Part shown: in pieces, positions 11,584-21,188 of the stretch
Layout: every line of letters begins with the position of its first letter
How positions within the stretch are numbered: the stretch's first letter is position 1
DNA from: Simmondsia chinensis
Lineage: Eukaryota > Streptophyta > Magnoliopsida > Caryophyllales > Simmondsiaceae
NCBI GenBank assembly: GCA_018398585.1
Contig: JAGTTD010000010.1
Span: 2,559,501 to 2,623,500 of the forward strand
DNA: 64,000 nt
Direction: 5' to 3'
Position numbers and translations under genes: made by a program
The notes under the pieces: model-generated
Seen by the model: only the letters and a program-made list of their open reading frames with translations
Told to the model about the DNA's origin: nothing
The model's database searches: none

Positions 11584-11835
11584 GGGTTCATTTATCAGGC
11601 ACTAATGTAACAGGATCTTATTATAACTCCGAAGTTAAGCGTGCTTGGACGAGAGTAGTATCAGGATGAGTGACCTCTTGGGAAGTCCTCGTGTTGCCAA
11701 CCCTATAAGGTTAGGGGTCCTTGGAAATGGCCTCTCAGCAGGGTTACACCCTGAAGGGGTAAGGCCGCGTACATGCACCTCTCCTAGACCTCGTTTATGC
11801 AGAAGCCTTTGAAGCACTGGGTCTTTTGTTGTTGT
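11584..11835 (+). mobile_element. 5S-RTE chimeric SINE, copy 2
   Basis: A full-length 252-bp copy with (TTG)n-type tail. The target duplication TCATAATAGTAAGTTGTA is exact (18 bp; 11566-11583 and 11836-11853). The empty site is visible at about 27236-27252 in the AP-1 sigma intron. It belongs to the subfamily whose head reads GGTTCAT..ATCAGGCACTAATG. Confidence 0.92.
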
Positions 11836-12005
11836 TCATAATAGTAAGTTGTACACTTATTCCTGGATGGAGGGAACAAGTCATTTCATTAGGGGCAGAG
11901 ATGGAGAGAAAGAGGACAAAACCCTAAAACTCACATCCGACAAGGAAATATATAATTTTATCAATAAATCTCTCGTATCAAAAGCATATGACAGATAGAG
12001 ATTAC

Positions 12006-12092
12006 CTTTGTTCTATCCTTCTGAGAATAAAGCGAGTACCAGTTTGTCAATCTCACTTTTCCTTGTCGATTAATGAGAATCAAAAAATGAAT
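12006..12092 (-). pseudogene. Copied exon 2 of AP-1 sigma
   Basis: It has the same 87-nt length and the same splice borders as the real exon 2 (27401-27487). It still reads through with substitutions, for example TKWYSPY has become TNWYSLY. No other AP-1 sigma exon is found nearby, so it cannot make a sigma subunit. Confidence 0.85.
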
Positions 12093-12736
12093 CTGTGCAA
12101 GTATTATCATACAGTTGAACAATCATAGTATTAGCAAAGTATGAAAGAAAATAACCATAGGATTAGCAGAACAAATTTCAAACAAGTTATTAACCTCAGT
12201 AAAAACTGATTATCTACCTCTCAAGCAACAACTTCCAGGTAGACTACAAACACGAGTCATGCATATGTGCCAAGACTCACAGAGACATAGGTTCTAGTAT
12301 AAATAATCAGAGTAAAATTACGATCAACTAAACTCATCTAATTTTCAAGCTACATTAGTATTCATTCATAAAAGAACCATCCAATCTTGCATAAATACCT
12401 TGTTCTATCAGTTGTGTATTTGATAATTGTTCTGTATATGTGCATTTTTCAGAGAAGACTGTACAGTATGTGACAAGATTAAGGGTAATGGGCACTACAT
12501 ACCGAAGTATTATTCGCATTTATAGAGTAAGCCGTTAGGATATTAAAATGTAGATAACCCTAAATACTATCTGCATTTATAAAGTAAAAAAAAAAAAAAA
12601 TATGTGAAGAAAGGACGCAGTTAAGAAAATACCTTAAATTTAATTAGTTACCATAGTTGGTATTTTCATAGCTATCAAACTAGCTTGTCCCCAGTTAATT
12701 TAATTAATGAATGAAAACTACAGTCTATCATTGATA

Positions 12737-12990
12737 AGGTTCATCTACCAGGCTCTAATGTAACCGGATCCCATTAGAACTCCAAAATTAAGCGTGCTTG
12801 GACGAGAGCAGTACCAGGATGGGTGATCTCCTGGGAAGTCCTCGTATTGCCAACCTCATATGGTTGGTGGTCCTTAGAAACAGCCTTTTGGCAGAGTTAC
12901 ACCTTCTAAGGCGATAAAGTTGTGTACATCTACTCCTCCCAGAACCCACTTATACTGGAGCCCTTAAGGCATTGGGTATGTTGTTGTTGT
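12737..12990 (+). mobile_element. 5S-RTE chimeric SINE, copy 3
   Basis: Head AGGTTCATCTACCAGGCTCT and GTAACCGGATCCCATTAGAA is one of the most 5S-like in the window. The tail ends TATG(TTG)n. A short duplication TATCATTGATA is seen at 12726-12736 and 13040-13050, with 49 nt of A-rich sequence between tail and second copy, so the right border is uncertain. Confidence 0.85.
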
Positions 12991-13050
12991 ATATTCTATT
13001 ACTGATATCTGATTAAAAACAAAAACAAAAAAAACCCTTTATCATTGATA

Positions 13051-13319
13051 TTGCAATCTATGAACAAAATTTCTAGGATTTGAATTAGAAGTTTGATAAT
13101 TATGAGGTCTTGTTTGCGGCATCGTATTGGGGCCAGAATTGTGGCTTTAACTGGAATCGAAATTCAGAAATTAATTCTATTATTTGGATTACCTATGAGA
13201 ATTGGGGTTCATAATTTATATTAAAAATCAAACATTCGAATTCTTTGAGATGAGGGAGGGTGAATTCCAATTACATTTTAAATTCACTTACTTGAAACCC
13301 AAAATGATTCAATTTGAGT
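13051..13319. other. Spacer, nothing recognised
   Basis: AT-rich sequence with several GAATTC-containing phrases (possible decayed hAT-type MITE). Short frames here have no recognisable product. Confidence 0.35.
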
Positions 13320-15130
13320 TCCGAGAATTTCAGTGTCAAATTCTAACAAGACAGTTGAGGCATGGCTTGAGCGGTCAATTATTGCCCATTCCAGTGTTGA
13401 GGTCAGTCTTGATAATGTTCTTACATTTATCACTGATAACAACCTTTATGGACTTACACCTAAAGGCTTAAGCAACAATTCCTTTTTTCTGGTCTGCGAT
13501 TCGATGGACACTATGGATGCCTACCTCGGCCCCCGCAAGGAGATTCTCCGACGAATGTTCAGTGATGTTTATAAATACTCGGGGGAGACGCTTGGGTCCC
13601 TTAATAGAAAGGTCTGGCTTGAGATACACGGATTGCCGGTCCAGTGTTGGTCAAATGAGTGCTTTGCCGATGTCGCCAAACTCTGGGTGAGGTTCATTAT
13701 GGTGGATCCAAGAACATCCGCTATGAGGTGCGTTGATGTTGCAAGGATTTTGGTGGACACTTGCCACACAACATGTATCCACCAGATAGTCCAGGTCCAC
13801 CACAGTGGGGGAACCCGATTGATCTTCGTGAAAGAATGAAGCTCTGCTTTGATACCAGACTACTCTCCCAGCGTTGTGTCCAGAGCCACATCTGCTAGAT
13901 TGGCGAGGGAGCAGGCTTTTTCCACATCACATCCCCCTCAAGGGAACGAGTGCACAACCGTGACAAGGCATTCCTCACAGATTCATCCGTCTCTGCATCT
14001 GGTGCCTGGGCACTCAGTTTTTAGTGACGAGTCTAGAACTCCTGCCCTGCTGCTGGCTAATGATGGGACGGAAGTGGCTTGGCAGCCGTCTGGTCTTGTT
14101 TCCCTCTACCGCAATGGACAAATCATTGAAAGATGGGCCCCGCAGCCATTGATCGTGCATGCCAGGCCTTGCGCTCCTCAGCAGGTGGTGCACCCCCTCT
14201 GCTTCTGCCATGGGGAGGAAACAGTGATAGTGAAGATCCAACGATTCAACATCATGCCCAGATAATCGCTCCTAATGCCGACACTTGGAGAGATAGCAGT
14301 GATAGTGAGTCATCAACATCTGGGCCTGAGTTCCCTCCAGGATTCGAGCCCATAAAGGCAATAGGTCACTCCCAAGCAGAGGATAGCATGTTGTCGTGTC
14401 AGCAAGAGTTAGCTCCTCTCATGGGAGGGGCTAGCCCGGGCTGGAAAATTAAAGAAAAAGTGCACACAACAAAAAGACAGAGAAAAGCGATTAAGCGGAA
14501 GATGAGGGATAGACAGAAGCGGGAGCTGCAAGACTTCCTCAAGGATATGTCTCCTACCGTAATGCTCGAAAATCGCCTAAGTCAGCCAAGAAGAAGAAGA
14601 AAAAACGAAATAGGGGTAATCGAAGCAAGAACATCACGAAAGAAGCTTATGATGAGAGGATCCTGTCTGCGGAGTGGGTTTTAGAGATAGGTCAAAGGGT
14701 GGGCATCAACTTTGATGGCCTCGATCCGGTTGAGGTGGCAGACATCCTTGCTCATTGATTTGGCGTGCGTGTTAGGGCTGTTTTTCTTTCGGTTGTTTCT
14801 GGTTACTGCTGGGATTTTTTGTGTTTGTTGGCCCAGCTCCAGCTTCTTTGTGGCTTTTTCGGTTTTGCTCTGGCCGTTTGTTTGTGTGTGCTCCAGGCTT
14901 GCCGTTTCGGTTGTGTGGCGGGTTTTTGTCTTCTTTGGGTCTGCTCGCGTTGTTTGTTTTGGCTGTGTTGGTCTTCAGTTGGGTCTTTGCCTCTCCGTGT
15001 TTCTTTTGCTTAAGGCCCTATTTTCCTCTTTCTTTTGTTTTTTCTCGTTTCTTGTTGTCTAGTCGTCTTTCGGCTAGCCTCAGGCCTCATTTTTTCGAGC
15101 TTGCCTGTCTTGTAACGGCACTCGGGTGTC
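13320..15130 (+). mobile_element. L1-type LINE derivative: ORF1 without ORF2
   Basis: A frame at 13333-13836 has the plant L1 ORF1 (DUF4283-like) pattern, with the diagnostic VWLEIHGLPVQCWS. Further ORF1 pieces follow: GPEFPPGFEP and a basic KRQRKAIKRKMRDRQKR stretch at 14133-14684, then after a frameshift EWVLEIGQRVGINFDG ending at TGA 14756-14758. Next comes a T-rich segment (14760-15120) that looks like a LINE 3' UTR. No endonuclease or reverse transcriptase is present, so ORF2 was deleted or this is a non-autonomous form. Frames inside 14712-15279 are low-complexity by-products. Borders are approximate. Confidence 0.7.
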
Positions 15131-15522
15131 ACTTATCGAAAACAAAAACCCCAAGATTATTCAAAGCTAAACCTCCTTCAACCCAAATTCCATCCAAAAT
15201 CTCGAAGTTACCTAACTCTAATGACTCAACCCTAAATGACTGGACAAGACTCGAGTTAAGCCCGACCCAATCTGACTGAAAATTTGAAATCACCCAACCC
15301 AATCGACCCAAAATCTAAGATAACACAAACCTAAAATGAGCCTACATGGCTTGCATCCAACTTAAATGTGACCTAAACCAAGTTGAAGTGAAACAAAAAA
15401 TGATCCAATCGAGCACCTAAAACCCAAATCGACCTATTGACTCGAACTTAAGGTGACTTGTACCTATAATGGCCCAAGCCCACTTAGTCTCAACCTAAAG
15501 TTGACTCGATCCAAGATAACTC
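15131..15522. other. Degenerate CCCAA-rich spacer
   Basis: Loosely repeated phrases such as CGACCCAAAATC, CCCAACCCAATC and CCTAAACC occur throughout. No gene is seen. Confidence 0.45.
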
Positions 15523-15541
15523 AAATAAGCTTTAAACTATA

Positions 15542-15797
15542 CAACAACAACAACTACTGACCCAGTGCCTCAAGGGCTTCCGCATAAACGAGGTCCGGAA
15601 GGGGTAGATGTACGCAACCTTACCCCTTCAAGGTGTAACCTGCAAAGATGTTGTTTCCGATGACCCCCAACCATATAGGGTTGGCAACACGAAGACTTTT
15701 CGGGAGGTTACCCATCCTAGTACTACTCTGATCCAAGCACGTTTAACTTCGGAGTTCTAATGGAATCAAATGCATTAGTACCTGGGAAATGAATCCT
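15542..15797 (-). mobile_element. 5S-RTE chimeric SINE, copy 4
   Basis: 256 bp with an (ACAAC)n-type tail (plus-strand view). Target duplication AAATAAGCTTTAAACTATA lies at 15523-15541 and, with one change, at 15798-15816. The head reads, on the minus strand, GGTACTAATGCATTTGATTC, so it belongs to the same subfamily as copies 2 and 3. Confidence 0.92.
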
Positions 15798-15816
15798 AAA
15801 TAAGCTTTAAATTATA

Positions 15817-16796
15817 TTTTGAGCAAATGAAAATGCATTGTTAGACCTTTATTAACATAATTTGATAAAAAAAAATGATAAAATAGTGTATGATCAATAA
15901 TAAAAAAAAAACATCAATTAATTCAGCAGGTTAAGGCAAACACACTCGGGGACAAAACAAAGCATTCTAGATTCTTTGAATAGCAATTGTAGAGAATTTT
16001 CGAAACATGCCTAGCAACGGGATAAAGAGAGGTAAAGAAGAGTAAGGATAGAAAAAATAAGATATTATTCTACCCTTATTTGAAAATGCTAAACAAAGAA
16101 TGATAAAGGTAAAGAGAGTTAAATAAGATTCGCTTGTTTGACAGCTGGGTAATGAAATAAAGGTAAATAGAGTTATAATCACAATAAAAGTAAAACTATT
16201 CAAAATAAAAAAAAAAAGTATCCCGCCCCTCAACCTTCAATTTAAGGGTTCAAGAAAATAAGGGTAAATGAGGTTTCCTCTATAAGACTTGCCAAATAAA
16301 GTTAAAAATTTACCTTTCATTATCCTTCCTACTTCTGATCCTCTTTATTCTGTTGTCAAATAAGAGGTTTCTAGGGCAAGATTATAGGAGGCAAGTTTTT
16401 ATTTTTTATTTTTTTTTTTATGATGCAAATTTAGGTTTCATGTTACCATTAATGGATATAGGATCCAATGTGACATCCAAATTTGGTAGTTTTATAACTA
16501 TCCAAACAAACTTTTTCCAAACTAATTTTATATATAATGGAAATCTAAATAAACCTTACACACTTTTTTAGCCATGTACTGCCTATTTAATTATTAAACA
16601 GGTAAGCTGTGGGTTACCTATTTAATTATATTAGTGAATTTTTATTACTAGATACTAGTTTTTAATTATAGACATGTTGGTTGATACTAGCAATAAATAC
16701 TTGTCATACTTACAATTTTTATCATAAATTATCAAGTTAATATTATTGAATACAGTTCAAATTATCTTAACTCCCAAAAATGTGTATATAATAACT
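15817..16796. other. AT-rich spacer with MITE-like stretch
   Basis: 15960-16350 is related to 8500-8810 and 22530-22850 (shared phrases GGTAAATAGAGTTA and TTATTTGRAAT), suggesting a small dispersed element. The rest shows nothing recognisable. Confidence 0.4.
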
Positions 16797-17283
16797 GTGG
16801 TATACCACTCAAGTACGTAACATAACTACATAAATGGGTCAATCGCGTCAAAAATGGATTACATAGGTTGAACCCAAATTAAATCCAACTACCTAAATGG
16901 GTCAACCCAAATTCAAACCGGCTTCAAAACCCCCGACCCAAACCCGCTATCTTGATGTAATGTTCATGTGGTGTTATCATATCGTGTCAAGTTTTGTCAC
17001 CCGTAATGTATACCAATCATGCTCTTTGGACAGCAATTTATGTATAGTTTGGATTTGTTTGTTAGCTAGCAATTTATATCCTTTCTTCATCTTCAATTTT
17101 CCTTTGATAAGAGTATCAATTCATTCAATAAACATCATGGAATCTTATTCCTCTTCAATTTATTCAGTGATTCTCTTTTGCCACCCACTCAGTTCAATTA
17201 TCATCCACATTACCTCCATTGACTTGCTCCAAGCACTTTCCTTTGCATCTTTTCTATTGATTGTCTTTACTGTAAGCACAACA
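16797..17283 (+). promoter_or_regulatory. 5' flank and leader of CNL2
   Basis: This is colinear with 9785-10241. The reading frame of CNL2 stays open through it from 16897, but the ATG codons there have no counterpart in CNL1, so it is taken as promoter and leader. Confidence 0.5.
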
Positions 17284-20200
17284 ATGGATGCAGGAACAGT
17301 GTTGACTGTTGTTCAAACTCTCATAAACGTTCTTGATTCTCGCAGCTTACAAGATTTTGCAACTGCCTCAGGTGTTGAGAAGAAGATCAATAAGCTCCGG
17401 AGCACTCTCTCTACTATCAATGCTGTGCGCCTTGACGCAAATGAGAGTGGAGTGCTTTCTCATGTAGAACAAAACTGGCTCCACAAGCTCCAGGTTGTCG
17501 CCTATGAAGCTGAAGATGTAGTCGATGCATTTAATACTCTTTCTCACCAACAGAAGGGTAGCCATATCAAACTGCTTAAGAAGGTGCGGTACTTCTTTTC
17601 TTTGATGGGTATGTCCAAAGAGATGAATAAGATCACGGAGCAATTGGCTGATATTGCTAAAGAGAGACAAAATTATAGCAATACACATCCTAGTGTTGTT
17701 AGGGAACAACTTATGCCGGTCAGAAGGAAGGATACTCCGTCTTTTGGGGCCGATGAAGATGCCGTTGGGAGAGATCATGACAAGAAGAAAGTGATAGACA
17801 TGTTGTTAGACTCAAACATTCATGCTACAGAGAATTTGTCTTGCGTTTCTATAGTTGGTATTGGGGGTATGGGGAAGACAACGCTAGCACAGCTTGTCTA
17901 TAATGATGAAAGGTTCAAGAGTGAGTTTACAAGGTTGTGGGTTTGTGTCCCGGAGGATTTTGATTTAAAATCACTTATAACAGGGATTTTGTTATCTGCT
18001 ACAAATAAGAAGCCAGAGAACCTTGGTATAGACCAATTGCAAGATCAGCTGCGAAAGGAGATTGGAGGAAAGAGGATTTTACTTGTTTTGGATGATGTAT
18101 GGAATGAAAATCGTAATAAATGGCTAGAATTCAAAAGATTACTGGTTGGTGTTGAGAGGAGGAGTAAGGTTTTGGTTACAACGCGGTCCAAAAAAGTGGC
18201 AATTGTTACAGGAGAGTATCCGATCTATGAACTACAAGGCCTCTCCGAGGAAGATTCTTGGTGTTTGTTTGAGAAAATGGCATTTGGACATGATCAAGTA
18301 CAATCAACAGTCAATGTGGAACTTGTTGAGCTTGGAAAAGAGATTGTTAAGACTTGTGCAAATGTTCCTCTTGCCATAAGGACGATTGGAAGCCTTTTAT
18401 ATGGTCAAGATAAAAGTAAATGGATCTCTTTCAAAAATAATGACTTGGCGTCACTAAAACAAGACGATGAAGACATTCTTCCGACTTTGAAGCTCAGTTA
18501 CTGGCACCTTCCTGCTGTAATGCGACGTTGCTTTTGCTATTGTGCAATATTTCCTAAGGGTGGTAATATTGAGAAGGATTTTCTGATCAATCTTTGGCTG
18601 GCTGAAGGGTATATTTCATCAACACATAATGACGACGCTGAGGATATAGCTGAGGAATGTTTTGAGACTTTGTTAGAAAGATGTTTTTTTCAAAACATAC
18701 AGAGAGGCAAATGGGGTGAAATTAGGTCATTCAAGATCCATGATCTCTTGCACACTCTTGCTATGAATATAGCTCAAAGTGAGGGACTTCCTTTCACAAT
18801 GCAACAATCAATCATAAATTTCAAAAAACTTCGCTGCTTGTCGATTGAACTTACACCCAATGAATTCAAAAAATGCATTGCCTTATATTCAGGATCAAAT
18901 AGCAGACTTTCGCTGCCATCAGTTTGTCCTTGCTTAAGAGTACTGGATTTGAGATATTATGCTACTATGAGTATTTTAAGTCAACTAGATAAATTGATAC
19001 ATTTACGGTATCTAGACCTCTCCCAAAACTCATTTCGTAACCTTCCCGAGTCCATTACCAAACTATGGAACTTGCAGACGCTAAGACTAAAGTTTTGTGG
19101 TCTCAAACGTCTACCAAGGAAGTTCTACAGGTTGGTAAACCTTAAGCACCTAGATATAACTGGTTGTTCTGAATTAGAGTATATGCCTCCGCATTTAGAT
19201 GCTTTAACTAGGCTTCGTACAATATCTACATTTATAGTGTGCAATTCTAATGATGTTGGTCATCTGCAAGATCTGAAAGGGCTTAAGCATCTCAGAGGTG
19301 AACTCGCCATTGAGATTCCTGACGGTTCATGTTGTTTAGAAAAAACCATGGGTGCAGATTTGAAGAGCAAGCAACACCTAACTGGTTTATCCTTGATGTT
19401 TAATGGTGTAAATATTCAAGACCGCCAAAGAGACGAAACCTTGTTGGAGGACTTACAGCCGCCCATGAATGTCAGGGTGCTTAGCATAGATGGGTATAGA
19501 GGCAAAAGTCTTCCGAGTTGGTTGCCTTTAAACAACTTAGAATCAGTGCTACGAAATCTCGTAGACATAAGCCTGTTAGATTCTATTGAATTGAATTGTC
19601 TCCCATCATTCAGTAAACTCTCTTATTTGAAAAGACTTAAACTTTCTCGGATGAATATACTATACATAGAGAATAGAAGTGGTTCCTCCATGTCAACACC
19701 ATATTCAACATTATTCTTCCCTTCACTTGAGTTTCTCCAACTTGACCGCTTGCACGATTTGAAGGGTTGGTTCAAACCAGGGGGGACTTTGGATGATAAT
19801 GGTGATGAAGATGATGAGGAGGTGCATTCTTTGTCATCGTTCCTATTTTTTCCTCGACTTTCACAATTAAGAATAACAAATTGCTCCAGTTTGGTATCCA
19901 TGCCTTTGTGTCCCTTTGTCGTAGACTTGCATCTATCGAAGATCAATGACAGGTTGTGGATCTTAGAAAAGATGGCCATGGACTTGGTGACAACATCCGG
20001 AACCACATCTCAACCTAATTTTTCTGCACTCAAGGAGCTAATTATTGACAATGCAAGCCGTCTGATATCTCTACCGGAGGGGTCTCTTCGGGGCCTTTCT
20101 TCTCTTTCAATCTATGAAGACTGTGGGTTGCAGAATTTGTCAACAATTGGGGAGGCGGTATTCCAAAGACTGACTTCCTTACACTCCCTTGAAATCGAGT

Positions 20201-20673
20201 TATGCAACAAGTTAAAGACTCTTAAAGCAGGAGGCTTACAACATCTCATTGCATTAGAGACTCTAAGAATTGCTGGTTGCCCTGAGTTGGAAGTGAAGGA
20301 TGAAGATGAAGATGACAGCATATTACCATGGAAACCTTTGGGGAGTCGCCTTCATTCATTGTCATTTTCATATCTGCCAATGGTGGAGAATCTTCCAAAG
20401 GGTTGGCAATACTTCTCCTCACTCCAGTCCCTTGAAATCCTTAACGTTGGATTAACAGCTTTGCCTAAGTGGATTGGTGACCTGAAATCCCTCCAATACC
20501 TTCGAATTAGTTCTTGTGACAGATTGACATCACTGCCCGAGTCGATGCGGGACCTCACCTCCTTAAATGAACTCAGAATCTCGTGGTGTCATGGCTTGAC
20601 AAAGAGATGCAGGGAACCAGATGGGGAGGACTGGCCCAAAATACGACACATCCCTGATATTCGTATAGTATGA
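17284..20673 (+). CDS. CC-NBS-LRR disease resistance protein (CNL2)
   Basis: Close paralogue of CNL1 (1129 aa from ATG 17284, MDAGTV). A longer open frame begins at 16897, but that part corresponds to the untranslated flank of the other copies. Domains: Rx-type coiled coil with EDVVDAF at 77-83; NB-ARC with P-loop GIGGMGKTT at 192-200, kinase-2 LDDVW at 269-273, TTRS, NVPLA, CFCYCAIFPKG, and IHD (MHD position) at 485-487; then LRRs to the end. The C-terminus finishes with KIRHIPDIRIV and a TGA, followed by an intron in the 3' UTR. Differences from CNL1 are scattered through the LRRs, where recognition specificity usually resides. All NB-ARC motifs are intact and there are no frameshifts, so the gene is likely functional. 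Confidence 0.95.
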   Translation: MDAGTVLTVVQTLINVLDSRSLQDFATASGVEKKINKLRSTLSTINAVRLDANESGVLSHVEQNWLHKLQVVAYEAEDVVDAFNTLSHQQKGSHIKLLKKVRYFFSLMGMSKEMNKITEQLADIAKERQNYSNTHPSVVREQLMPVRRKDTPSFGADEDAVGRDHDKKKVIDMLLDSNIHATENLSCVSIVGIGGMGKTTLAQLVYNDERFKSEFTRLWVCVPEDFDLKSLITGILLSATNKKPENLGIDQLQDQLRKEIGGKRILLVLDDVWNENRNKWLEFKRLLVGVERRSKVLVTTRSKKVAIVTGEYPIYELQGLSEEDSWCLFEKMAFGHDQVQSTVNVELVELGKEIVKTCANVPLAIRTIGSLLYGQDKSKWISFKNNDLASLKQDDEDILPTLKLSYWHLPAVMRRCFCYCAIFPKGGNIEKDFLINLWLAEGYISSTHNDDAEDIAEECFETLLERCFFQNIQRGKWGEIRSFKIHDLLHTLAMNIAQSEGLPFTMQQSIINFKKLRCLSIELTPNEFKKCIALYSGSNSRLSLPSVCPCLRVLDLRYYATMSILSQLDKLIHLRYLDLSQNSFRNLPESITKLWNLQTLRLKFCGLKRLPRKFYRLVNLKHLDITGCSELEYMPPHLDALTRLRTISTFIVCNSNDVGHLQDLKGLKHLRGELAIEIPDGSCCLEKTMGADLKSKQHLTGLSLMFNGVNIQDRQRDETLLEDLQPPMNVRVLSIDGYRGKSLPSWLPLNNLESVLRNLVDISLLDSIELNCLPSFSKLSYLKRLKLSRMNILYIENRSGSSMSTPYSTLFFPSLEFLQLDRLHDLKGWFKPGGTLDDNGDEDDEEVHSLSSFLFFPRLSQLRITNCSSLVSMPLCPFVVDLHLSKINDRLWILEKMAMDLVTTSGTTSQPNFSALKELIIDNASRLISLPEGSLRGLSSLSIYEDCGLQNLSTIGEAVFQRLTSLHSLEIELCNKLKTLKAGGLQHLIALETLRIAGCPELEVKDEDEDDSILPWKPLGSRLHSLSFSYLPMVENLPKGWQYFSSLQSLEILNVGLTALPKWIGDLKSLQYLRISSCDRLTSLPESMRDLTSLNELRISWCHGLTKRCREPDGEDWPKIRHIPDIRIV

Positions 20674-20736
20674 CTAGTAGTCTTGGGCTTCACATCTTGT
20701 GCAGAAGGGATTCCCTCATTTCCTCTAAATATGCAG

Positions 20737-21188
20737 GTATGTATAGCCTCCTCATCCTTTGTAAACTATGTTCCTTTTCTTTAATATTGCATCTGCGTAT
20801 ATCAATTATTCATGGAGTCTTTTTTTGGGTAAATTACATTTTAATATTTTGAAGTTTGGTGTATTAATTTTTAGTCCAAAAATTCATATATTTAATGTAA
20901 CTGTCCAAATAATAGTATGCATAAGGGTAAAATAGGCCTCTTATCTAACTCTTTTTCATTACAAGTGTTACAATTCGTGCGTGGGATGAGGGGAATAGCG
21001 AGGGGATGATGGGGTTACCCACATATAACTGCACGTTTTACACCCTTTATCATCATTGTTTGAGCTGCTTTATTGATGTGCCTTTTGGATTAAAAATTAA
21101 CACATCAAATCTCAGAGTATTAATATGTAATTTACTATTAGGAACTATAAATATATATGGCCTGATGGAGTTGAATGATTATATGCAG
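20737..21188 (+). other. Candidate intron in the CNL2 3' UTR
   Basis: Donor TGCAG|GTATGT and acceptor TATATGCAG| are conserved with the intron behind CNL1. It lies 63 nt after the stop codon. Confidence 0.5.

Larger units (their letters stand above)
10738..12520 (-). repeat. Segmental copy of AP-1 sigma introns 1-2
   Basis: The block aligns with 26814-28080, starting inside intron 2 just beyond exon 3 and running through exon 2 into intron 1. It carries two SINE insertions (11180-11398, 11584-11835) that are absent from the donor, while the donor has a SINE (27558-27794) absent here. It is a passive copy next to the CNL genes. Confidence 0.75.

Noticed and set aside
14712..15279. Hydrophobic Cys/Phe-rich open frames
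   Set aside because: They overlap in several frames within the T-rich LINE 3' UTR; low-complexity by-products.
16897..17283. N-terminal extension of CNL2
   Set aside because: Corresponds to the untranslated flank of the other copies; MDAGTV is the shared start.
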